From positions 2,790,001-2,854,000 of the forward strand of contig OZ271839.1 in NCBI GenBank assembly GCA_965601825.1: a stretch of 64,000 nt of DNA. Reading direction: 5' to 3'. The stretch is from HXMU1420-13 sp965601825. GTDB taxonomy: Bacteria; Bacteroidota; Rhodothermia; Balneolales; Balneolaceae. This document shows, piece by piece, positions 42,872 through 50,782 of this stretch; positions within the stretch are counted from its first letter, which is position 1, and every line of letters starts with the position of its first letter. Under the pieces are notes generated by a model, which was not told the DNA's origin, made no database searches, and saw nothing but the letters and a program-made list of their open reading frames with translations. The position numbers and the translations under genes are program-made.

Positions 42872-44122
42872 TTAGTTCAAATGAGTTAACCACCGTCTTA
42901 CGATTGGATAAAAGTAAAAACTTCCAGCAAAAATTACTACTTCATGCTTCAAATCATTCAATATTCTTTTAAAATTTGATTCATCAATGGATTCAACAGA
43001 AAGATATTCGCGGATTTGCTCTACTTTCGCAGCCCTTTCTCCTTCCTGCTCATAGAAAAAGAGATTCTCAAACTCCTCAAAAGGACTTAACAGTTTAGAT
43101 GATACTTTGTCTTTCAATGCTGATAATATAAATATCACTTTTCGGTCATTAAATCTATTCAACCCATCAAAAAGAGATTGAATGGCATCAGGATTATGTG
43201 CTCCTGAAAAATACCAATCATATTCCTTATGCAGCTTTTCAAATCTGGCAGGAATTCCCGGAAATAGTTCAATGCTTTCAATAAATGTTGCTTCATCAAT
43301 TGGAAAATCATTTTGCAGAGTATCAACAACTGATTTAACTGTAGCTACATTATGGGCATTAATAGATTCAATGAAATTCGTTTTAATAGGTTTGCTTAAA
43401 GAGTTTAATTGGATTTCTGTGTTATCAAACTTTGGATCTAATAAACCGGATAAAACAGCCTCGGATTGTTCTGATTCTGCTTTTTTCAAAATCTCATTTA
43501 GTTCGTCACCTTCAATATTTCCTATGATCACAGGTTTGCCAGGTTTAATAATTCCTGCTTTTTCTCTGGCTATTTCAATTTTCGTATCGCCAAGTATTGC
43601 CTGATGATCTAATCCTATACTTGTTATAACTGAACATTCAGGATCAATGATATTGGTGGAGTCCAATCGACCGCCAAGCCCCGCTTCTATTAAAGCGATA
43701 TCAACTTTTGCATCCTTAAAAGCCCAAAAGGCAAGTGCTGTACTTATTTCGAAATAGGTTAACTGGATCTCTTCTAATTGATTCGAATACCGCTGAAAGA
43801 ATTCAAGGATTTTGTCATCCGAAATGTCTTCTCCATCAATCTTAACACGTTCGTTGTATTTCAACAAATGTGGAGAAGTAAATGCTCCAGTTTTAAAACC
43901 GGCGCACCTGTATATCGATTCTAACAGTAAGGTTACAGTCCCTTTACCGTTGGTTCCGGAAACATGAATGGATTTAAATTGATCCTGAGGATTAACAATC
44001 GATGAACAAAAATCGCGAATGTTATCTAATCCAAAATTCGAAGCTGAAGCCCCAACTTTTGAGAACATGGGGATTTGATCAAGGTAATTCCACACATCAT
44101 CAATCTGAATGAAAGCTCGCAT
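42872..44122 (-). CDS. folC: Folylpolyglutamate/dihydrofolate synthase
   Basis: 416 residues. Mur-ligase-type enzyme adding glutamate to folates (and possibly Glu to dihydropteroate). ATP loop HVSGTNGKGTV (about 53-63), GAFTSPHL, LIEAGLGGRLDSTN (about 141-154), SIGLDHQAILGDT and the C-terminal GAHNPDAI are all family hallmarks. Starts with a one-base overlap with the aminotransferase stop (TAATG type), which supports a folate link for that neighbour. Confidence 0.94.
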   Translation of the reverse strand: MRAFIQIDDVWNYLDQIPMFSKVGASASNFGLDNIRDFCSSIVNPQDQFKSIHVSGTNGKGTVTLLLESIYRCAGFKTGAFTSPHLLKYNERVKIDGEDISDDKILEFFQRYSNQLEEIQLTYFEISTALAFWAFKDAKVDIALIEAGLGGRLDSTNIIDPECSVITSIGLDHQAILGDTKIEIAREKAGIIKPGKPVIIGNIEGDELNEILKKAESEQSEAVLSGLLDPKFDNTEIQLNSLSKPIKTNFIESINAHNVATVKSVVDTLQNDFPIDEATFIESIELFPGIPARFEKLHKEYDWYFSGAHNPDAIQSLFDGLNRFNDRKVIFILSALKDKVSSKLLSPFEEFENLFFYEQEGERAAKVEQIREYLSVESIDESNFKRILNDLKHEVVIFAGSFYFYPIVRRWLTHLN

Positions 44123-44970
44123 CAGGATATTCTCTCATTTTTTAAAGCTTCAAACATTGATTTTATCCTGATCAATTCGGCATGCTTTGAATCAAAGTGG
44201 ACGCCATCTAACTGGTCAACACTTCGAATTTCTGAAACTGAATTGGTCGTGAATGCATAATCCGCTGATTTAATATCAGACAATGTAAATGCTGCCTCAA
44301 TAAGCTCATATTCTGTTTTTTGAAGCATTTCTATAACCAACCCTCGAGTTACTCCAGGTAGCAAATCATGTTTAATGTCAGGTGTATAAACCGAATTCTC
44401 TTTACCCCAAAAAATATTCGATATCGTTGTTTCGCTCACGATACCATCTAACGTTAACATCAAAGCATCGTCTGCCTTTTGATCTTGTGCTTCCTGCGCC
44501 GCAATTATGTAATTGAGTCCATTTGATAATTTAAAATTACGATTCAATGCTATTGATGGGATAACGGGAGTTTTAGCAGTAATTAACTTTAATGGAGGAA
44601 AAATATTCGGATTCAAAGGTTGAGCTGTAATAATCCAATCGAATTCTCTAGTGTTTGTTTTATATCCCCTTTCTCCTTTACGCCAGCTTTGAAAACGAAT
44701 CATGCTTACAGTATCACATAGATTATTCGCATTAATAAGTAGAAGTATTTGCTTTTTGAGATAATCAGCAGTGAGATCAAAATCGAAGTTTAGATAGGCT
44801 GATGCTTCTTTGAGCCGATTGAAATGATCTTCGAAAGCAAGGAATTTGCCGGAATAGGATTTCAAAGTTTCAAAGCATCCATCACCATACATCATTCCTC
44901 TGTTGATTGGTGAAACTCTTACTTCATCTAGTGGCTTTAAATCACCATTAAAACAAACGATTTCGCTCAT
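44122..44970 (-). CDS. Class IV aminotransferase/aminodeoxychorismate lyase-like
   Basis: 282 residues from ATG at 44970, chosen because it follows the upstream stop by one base; a longer start at 45021 would overlap that gene. PLP fold type IV: NRGMMYGDGCFETLK (PabC-type), PLP lysine in NFKLSNGLNYIIAAQEA, and DALMLTLDGIVSETTISNIF. Members are aminodeoxychorismate lyase (PABA synthesis) or branched-chain/D-amino acid transaminases. The MYGDGCFET signature and coupling to folC favour the PABA lyase, but this is inference. Confidence 0.85.
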   Translation of the reverse strand: MSEIVCFNGDLKPLDEVRVSPINRGMMYGDGCFETLKSYSGKFLAFEDHFNRLKEASAYLNFDFDLTADYLKKQILLLINANNLCDTVSMIRFQSWRKGERGYKTNTREFDWIITAQPLNPNIFPPLKLITAKTPVIPSIALNRNFKLSNGLNYIIAAQEAQDQKADDALMLTLDGIVSETTISNIFWGKENSVYTPDIKHDLLPGVTRGLVIEMLQKTEYELIEAAFTLSDIKSADYAFTTNSVSEIRSVDQLDGVHFDSKHAELIRIKSMFEALKNERIS

Positions 44971-44971
44971 C

Positions 44972-45487
44972 TTAAAATAGTTCGGTGATCTTTTGAGCAG
45001 CACCTTCTCGATATCCAACAAATGACTCTACAAATTCCCCACGTTCATCTAAAACGAAATAACTTGGTATACCCGGTACTTTTAGATCATTGTATAGTTT
45101 GGTTCCGTCGATGTAAATGAAATCGTGGTTCGGGATGAGTATTTCAGCTGTTTCTGCTGCATCTTTTACTACAGCTCCAACAACTTGATACCCCTCATTA
45201 GCAGCAAAAATATCAAACTCATTCATAATTTCAGCTGAACGTTCCGACCATGACGACCAAAATAAAACTATGACTCTTGCACCTGCCAGTTCTGCGAATC
45301 TAAGACTATCACTATGCTGAATATATGGATGAGGATCAGTCAACAGATTTTCATAATCGCTCGTATTCGTCCGAAAATTCTCTTCTTGCTCCGTTTTAAA
45401 ATTGAATGATGCATATACAATGAAAATCATCGTTATTATAGCACCAATACCAATAAACGGAGCAAAATATTTTTGTTTTAGCTTCAT
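44972..45487 (-). CDS. Membrane-anchored thioredoxin-like protein without active-site cysteines
   Basis: 171 residues from ATG 45487 (ATG 45493 two codons upstream is possible). An N-terminal membrane helix (about 9-28) is followed by a TlpA/AhpC-type thioredoxin fold: VIVLFWSSWSERSAEIMNEF sits where family members have W-x-x-W-C-G-P-C, so both redox Cys are replaced (Ser, Ser). The cis-Pro loop GIPSYFVLDERG is kept, and the protein contains no Cys at all. It therefore cannot act as a dithiol oxidoreductase; a chaperone or scaffold role is possible. Lies just upstream of the aminotransferase gene, downstream of pullulanase. Confidence 0.82.
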   Translation of the reverse strand: MKLKQKYFAPFIGIGAIITMIFIVYASFNFKTEQEENFRTNTSDYENLLTDPHPYIQHSDSLRFAELAGARVIVLFWSSWSERSAEIMNEFDIFAANEGYQVVGAVVKDAAETAEILIPNHDFIYIDGTKLYNDLKVPGIPSYFVLDERGEFVESFVGYREGAAQKITELF

Positions 45488-45523
45488 ACTCAAAAGTACG
45501 AATCTTAGTGTAGAAGGTGAATA

Positions 45524-47833
45524 CTACTTTTTAAACATCACAACTGTTAATGGATCAATGATAATTGCATTGTCTTTGATTTCGAATCCATTTCGATTTT
45601 TCACTTCCTGAGTTCCTGCTTCGTCGGAATCAACAATAACAGTTGCTGATTGCAGATCTAAACCAGATCGAATGCTTCGATCTTGATTATCAGCATTCAC
45701 AAAAATCCAGAATTCTTCCCCATTACTAGCAGTTGCTGAATAAGCAATGACTAAATCTGTTTCTGCAATGTCAGGACTTTCAATACGACGTACATTCGCA
45801 GCAACTTCTTCTTCTGTTGAAAAACGAAAAGCATCCGATGATTTACGCAATTCTATTAAACCACGGGTAAATTCCATCGTTGTTTTGTGTATTCCGGGCT
45901 CGGTCACTTTGTCCCAATCAAACATATTTACAGCATCAGATGCATCATAGGAGTTCTCTATGAAATACGGATACTCAAATCCTTCTGAAATAGTGTAATC
46001 TGAAGTTGGTGGTATTTCTGACTTCCATTGTTTTGTTCGACCATATTCCTGACCGGCATGAATAAATGCAACTCCCTGACTTGTTAGTATAATTGCATTT
46101 CCTAAACGTATTCGTTTTTGAATTTCTTCCTGTTCTGTTGATGGGTCCAAATGAGCAGAATGTGCAATTACATCATGAAGAGTTAAATTATCATGAGCAG
46201 CGATATATTGAAGGATATCTCCCGGATCATCTTCAGTAGTATTACTTGGCTTCGCGATAATATTATTGAATATAGTTACCGTTGATCGTGCACCGCCTGT
46301 AATGAATCGTGCTTCTCCTTCTGAACCATACCCTGATTTTAACTCGTTTCGCATCTCATCAGAAAAACATGCAATACTATTTGTTTGATTCATCCAATCC
46401 TGATCGGCAGGAGTTACATTTTCGCCATCATCACCAGCAAAAGTTCTCCAGCATTCTCCAACCATATGAACATTAGGATTTATTTTAATGGCTTCATCCC
46501 AAAGTAATTGAACAGTTTCAGCATCTAAATCACCCATTAAATCAAATCGAAATCCATCCACTTTATATTCTGTCAGCCAGAATAAAATGGAGTCGATAAC
46601 CAGCTTTCTTGCCATTGCATGGGTGGTTCCAACTCGACCACCACCGTAGCTTTGCTTTGCTTCACCTATCGAATCCATAAAATGATAATACCCCGGTACT
46701 ATGTCTTCCAAAATACCCAAAGACGCAGTGTGGTTGTAGACCACGTCCAGTGTAAGTCCCAATCCGTATGAATGAACGTCATTTATCAGGTTTTTTAATT
46801 CTAAGATTCTTAGTGCCGGATCAGTTGGATCCATTGAATACATACCATCTGGTGCAAAATATCCATGTGGATCATATCCCCAGTTATAGTTAGCACCGGT
46901 TGCATATTCACTTTCTCTGATCGAAGCAATGGATTCATCACCATGAGCATAACTCATAACTGGTAATAACTGAACGTGAGTAACCCCAAGGTTTTTGATG
47001 TACTCAATTCGTTCGGTAAATGCATCATAGGTACCAAATCGAGCACCTGTTTGAATGTCCGGATCGGAAGTAAAATCGCGAACGTGAACTTCATAAATAA
47101 TTGCATCTTCGCGTTTTTCAAACCCATTTATATTAGCATACTCCAGCTCCGGACCAATTTGAGATGGATCAAGAATTGCAGCTTTCCCAACAATCACTCC
47201 GGGTGAATTGTCTATTCCTTTTGAAAAGGCATATGGATCTAAAACTCGCTTGGTTTCCCCATAATTAGTAACTGAGTATTGATAGAATTTTCCAAAGTGA
47301 TCACCTCCAATTTCGAGTGACCAAACGCCTTTTTCTCCTCTATTTAAAAATTCTTCAACGAAGTTATCTTCATTAAGTCCATCTTCGAAGATTAAAACTG
47401 AAACTTCACTGGCTAAAGGTGCCCAAAGTTTGAAAATGGTTGATTCTTCCGAATATGAAATCCCTAACTTTCCGTTGTAGGTATAAAGCTCGTCTATTGC
47501 TTTCCAATGAACTTGTAGATCCTTGGTTTTTGTACCCACTTTAACCTGATATCTCTTAGTGAAATCCAGTTGGGTATTCGTGATGATTTTGTAGGAATTT
47601 CCACCACCAGGAAGTACCAAACTTGAACTAATTATACGACCATCATCGATATATGCAATATCACCCGGATCAACTTCCTGACTAATTACTACTTCAATTT
47701 GATTTTGCGAAGTAATAAACGCGGAGACAATTTCCAGCGTTTTTGTTTCAGGATTCACTGACCCTAGAACCGGGATTTGGTATAAAAAAAGCACCAGCGA
47801 TACCGCAAGTGCTTTTGTAGAAATAACTTTCAT
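45524..47833 (-). CDS. pulA: Type I pullulanase (GH13), exported
   Basis: 769 residues. Debranches alpha-1,6 links in pullulan, glycogen and starch fragments. Sec signal peptide (about 1-24) without lipobox or C-terminal T9SS tag, so periplasmic. An N-terminal E-set domain and a CBM48-like domain (GKLGISYSEESTIFKLWAPLASEVSVLIFED, about 120-150) precede the GH13 barrel. The signature YNWGYDPHGYF marks type I pullulanase; catalytic residues are Asp431 (GFRFDLMGD), Glu460 (VGECW) and Asp548 (AAHDNLTLHD). Last starch gene of the locus, 33 bases after the MFS transporter. Confidence 0.94.
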   Translation of the reverse strand: MKVISTKALAVSLVLFLYQIPVLGSVNPETKTLEIVSAFITSQNQIEVVISQEVDPGDIAYIDDGRIISSSLVLPGGGNSYKIITNTQLDFTKRYQVKVGTKTKDLQVHWKAIDELYTYNGKLGISYSEESTIFKLWAPLASEVSVLIFEDGLNEDNFVEEFLNRGEKGVWSLEIGGDHFGKFYQYSVTNYGETKRVLDPYAFSKGIDNSPGVIVGKAAILDPSQIGPELEYANINGFEKREDAIIYEVHVRDFTSDPDIQTGARFGTYDAFTERIEYIKNLGVTHVQLLPVMSYAHGDESIASIRESEYATGANYNWGYDPHGYFAPDGMYSMDPTDPALRILELKNLINDVHSYGLGLTLDVVYNHTASLGILEDIVPGYYHFMDSIGEAKQSYGGGRVGTTHAMARKLVIDSILFWLTEYKVDGFRFDLMGDLDAETVQLLWDEAIKINPNVHMVGECWRTFAGDDGENVTPADQDWMNQTNSIACFSDEMRNELKSGYGSEGEARFITGGARSTVTIFNNIIAKPSNTTEDDPGDILQYIAAHDNLTLHDVIAHSAHLDPSTEQEEIQKRIRLGNAIILTSQGVAFIHAGQEYGRTKQWKSEIPPTSDYTISEGFEYPYFIENSYDASDAVNMFDWDKVTEPGIHKTTMEFTRGLIELRKSSDAFRFSTEEEVAANVRRIESPDIAETDLVIAYSATASNGEEFWIFVNADNQDRSIRSGLDLQSATVIVDSDEAGTQEVKNRNGFEIKDNAIIIDPLTVVMFKK

Positions 47834-47866
47834 GAAAATTGATTTAAAATTTTTGAATCAAAAAAT

Positions 47867-49384
47867 TTAAGTGCTTTCAATAGCTTGTTCACCAACATCT
47901 TCAACTCTCAAACAATAGAGTCCGGCAATTATCATCGAAATACCACCTGTTACAAGAATCATAATGGTTTCACCACCAAAGAAAGTAGTAAGAATAAAAC
48001 CTAACACAGAGGCAGCCATTATCTGAGGGATTACAATAAAGAAATTAAATACGCCCATATAGTATCCCATTTTATCTGCAGGAATAGAACCGGATAAAAT
48101 TGCATAAGGCATGGATAGAATACTTGCCCAAGCTATCCCAACTCCAATCATACTGAACCAAAGCATACTTGGATTTTGGATGAAATACATAGAAATCAAA
48201 CCGGCCGCGCCGCAGAACAAGGCTAACATGTGAGTTACGGTTCGCTTAGTCTTTCTTGCCACCCATGGAATAAAAATTGCAGCAATGGCGGCGATACCAT
48301 TATATCCACCAAAAAGATTACTTACCATATCCGCACCTTGATTATACAGCAAAGAGGTAGTATCTGAGGTTCCGTAAATGTGAGATGTTACTGCAGATGT
48401 TGCATAAATCCACATAGAGAACAGTGCAAACCAGGTAAAAAACTGAACAAAAGCCAATTGAACCATTGTTCTAGGCATTGAATTGAAATCCTTGACAATA
48501 TGAACAAGAGCGGCCTTTGTATTCCCCTTTTTGGTTAGGGATGCGCCAATTAAGTGAACCAAGCCAAAGAAGATCAGACCACCACCTAATACATGTAATT
48601 GTGGATCTATACCCGTAACAGCCACAATGGTTGAAAAAATACCCCCAATAACAATTCCACCTAATCCCAGCTTATTGAATTTTTGAATGAAAAAGTCTTT
48701 TTCTGAATCTTCCATTGCAGGGTGATCATGATCTTCATCTTCTTCAGGTGGATATTCTTTGGTGGAGAAAACCGTCCACATGACGGTAATGAAGTACATT
48801 GTTGCACCGATATAGAAAGAATATTTTACTGAAGGTGGAATAACTCCTTCAGGTGCTGTATTGGGAATATTCAACCAATTCGCAAAAATCCAAGGTAGAA
48901 ATGAAGCAACCAATGCACCAATTCCGATAAAGAAACTCTGCATAGCGAAACCTGCTGTTCGCTGTTCATCCGGCAATAAATCACCAACAAAAGCTCTGAA
49001 TGGCTCCATGGTTACATTAATAGAAGCATCCATAATCCAAAGTACACCAACTGCCATCCATAAAGCAGCTGAATTTGGCATCATGACTAACGCAATGGCA
49101 CCTGTTATAGCCCCAATAGCAAAATATGGTCTCCTCCTTCCCCATTTTGGAAGCCAAGTTCTATCGGAGTAATAACCAATTATAGGTTGAACAATAAGTC
49201 CGGTTACTGGTGCTGCCAGCCAGTAAATAGCGAGACTGGATGCATCTGCACCCAGAGTTTCAAAAATCCTACTAGTATTTGCATTTTGGAGTGCAAAACC
49301 CATTTGGATTCCCAAAAAACCGAAACTCATATTCCAAATCTGGAAAAAGTTAAGCCTTGGCTTTTTTGTCATTGCTTGTGACAT
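47867..49384 (-). CDS. MFS sugar transporter (SLC45/maltodextrin type)
   Basis: 505 residues, about 12 membrane helices. N-terminal pattern LNFFQIWNMSFGFLGIQMGFALQNANTSRIFETLG followed by GYYSDRTWLPKWGRRRPYF (the RxGRRRP loop) is characteristic of the SLC45/sucrose-maltose proton symporter group of the major facilitator superfamily. A His/Asp/Glu-rich cytoplasmic loop lies near residues 215-235. Sitting between amylase and pullulanase genes, it most likely imports maltose or short maltodextrins from the periplasm. Not an ABC or PTS route, in line with other Bacteroidota maltose loci. Confidence 0.88.
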   Translation of the reverse strand: MSQAMTKKPRLNFFQIWNMSFGFLGIQMGFALQNANTSRIFETLGADASSLAIYWLAAPVTGLIVQPIIGYYSDRTWLPKWGRRRPYFAIGAITGAIALVMMPNSAALWMAVGVLWIMDASINVTMEPFRAFVGDLLPDEQRTAGFAMQSFFIGIGALVASFLPWIFANWLNIPNTAPEGVIPPSVKYSFYIGATMYFITVMWTVFSTKEYPPEEDEDHDHPAMEDSEKDFFIQKFNKLGLGGIVIGGIFSTIVAVTGIDPQLHVLGGGLIFFGLVHLIGASLTKKGNTKAALVHIVKDFNSMPRTMVQLAFVQFFTWFALFSMWIYATSAVTSHIYGTSDTTSLLYNQGADMVSNLFGGYNGIAAIAAIFIPWVARKTKRTVTHMLALFCGAAGLISMYFIQNPSMLWFSMIGVGIAWASILSMPYAILSGSIPADKMGYYMGVFNFFIVIPQIMAASVLGFILTTFFGGETIMILVTGGISMIIAGLYCLRVEDVGEQAIEST

Positions 49385-49407
49385 GGATTAGTTGGTTAGG
49401 TTAGTAT

Positions 49408-50760
49408 TTAATTGGTTGCTAGAATAAACCATTGATGTGGCGGAAGATCAAACTCATATGTGCCATTTTCCTCATCCATAACTCCTTCTGTGACACCATA
49501 TTTTGTATAGGTTGATGAAGACCATGATGGAACTGAAAGTTGTTGTGTCTCTCCGGTGATATTAATAGCAACAATCACTTCATTTTCATTTTTCTTTCTG
49601 ACAAATGCATAGGTTCCTTCCGGCGACTCAATCCGAGTTCTTTCTCCTCCAAATGCTCCATTCCATAAGGCCATATTCTCTTCCTGAATAGTCAATAACA
49701 TTCGAAAGAAATCTTCATAGGCGTAGTCTTTCCAATCAACAGCATCTTTCTCGAAGAACTCAATACGCTTATCAAGAATTGATTCTTGTCCTGTGTAGAT
49801 AAGTGGCATTCCTGCTACAGTAGCTGAAAGAACTGCAAAACTTTCAAAATTAGGTCCCCACAGTTCTACATCACTTCCATTCCATGAATTTTCATCATGA
49901 TTTGTAGTGAAATACATGCGATAACTATTTCGAGGAAATCTTTCCGCATCTCTAGCAAAGAGGTCATCCAAATCCTTGAAGGTTTTCTCGCCAGCTGCAA
50001 TCCCCCTTGTGATGTGAGCATATTCCCAAGCATAGTTCATATCGAATGCATCGATTAGAAGCTCTGGATCGCCATCTTCTGCTAGCATGAATACATCTTT
50101 GACCTCATCTAATCTTGCAATGGCTTCCACCCAGAAATCAGTGGGTACATATCCTGCAACATCACAGCGATATCCATCGATATTGAATTCCCGCACCCAA
50201 TATTCAAGCGCATCCATCATTGCTTCACGCATGTCCTCGTTATTGTAATTGAAATCAATTACATCATCCCAGTCTGGTACTGGCGGCATAAAATTCCCAT
50301 CATTATCGAGGTTATACCAATCTTTGTTTACCGTCCAAACATTATCCCAGGAAGAGTGATTTGCTACCCAGTCAATTAGAACTTTCATATCCAATTCATG
50401 AGCTGCTTCAACTAAAGCGCGGAAATCTTCTTCGGTACCAAACTCAGGATTTACAGCCTTGAAATCCTTTACTGCATAATAGCTGCCTAAAGTTCCTTTT
50501 CTGTTCTCCTCACCTATGGGATGAATGGGCATCAACCAAAGAATATCTACGCCCATCGCTTTCAATCTGGGCAAATCTTCTTTAAATGCATTAAAGGTTC
50601 CTTCAGGTGTGTATTGCCTAATATTTACTTCATAAATACTAGCATTCTTACTCCATTCAGGATGCACAACATTACTTACAGGAGCAACTTCCGGAGTAGG
50701 TGAACAAGCAACAATTACAAGTAATAAACCAAGAGCCCAGATTTTATATGACTTCATCAA
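49408..50760 (-). CDS. Alpha-amylase family (GH13) lipoprotein
   Basis: 450 residues. Signal peptide with lipobox VIVAC (Cys about 19), so membrane-anchored. GH13 barrel from about residue 40: VDILWLMPIHPIGEENRKG, IDWVANHSSWDN, then Asp200 (GYRCDVAGYV, nucleophile), Glu228 (LAEDGDPE, acid/base) and Asp289 (TTNHDENSW). The short C-terminal all-beta domain ends at PPHQWFILATN. No carbohydrate-binding module. Likely cuts maltodextrins after uptake or at the surface. Two ATGs (50760, 50757) are adjacent. Confidence 0.93.
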   Translation of the reverse strand: MMKSYKIWALGLLLVIVACSPTPEVAPVSNVVHPEWSKNASIYEVNIRQYTPEGTFNAFKEDLPRLKAMGVDILWLMPIHPIGEENRKGTLGSYYAVKDFKAVNPEFGTEEDFRALVEAAHELDMKVLIDWVANHSSWDNVWTVNKDWYNLDNDGNFMPPVPDWDDVIDFNYNNEDMREAMMDALEYWVREFNIDGYRCDVAGYVPTDFWVEAIARLDEVKDVFMLAEDGDPELLIDAFDMNYAWEYAHITRGIAAGEKTFKDLDDLFARDAERFPRNSYRMYFTTNHDENSWNGSDVELWGPNFESFAVLSATVAGMPLIYTGQESILDKRIEFFEKDAVDWKDYAYEDFFRMLLTIQEENMALWNGAFGGERTRIESPEGTYAFVRKKNENEVIVAINITGETQQLSVPSWSSSTYTKYGVTEGVMDEENGTYEFDLPPHQWFILATN

Positions 50761-50782
50761 TTGTCGTATTTAGATGATTATT

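Noticed and set aside
43182..43604. 140-codon plus-strand frame
   Set aside because: Antisense to intact folC; no independent motif or start signal.
44971..45021. Longer start of the class IV aminotransferase at 45021
   Set aside because: Would overlap the thioredoxin-like gene by 50 bases; ATG at 44970 starts right after that gene and begins with a family-like N-terminus.
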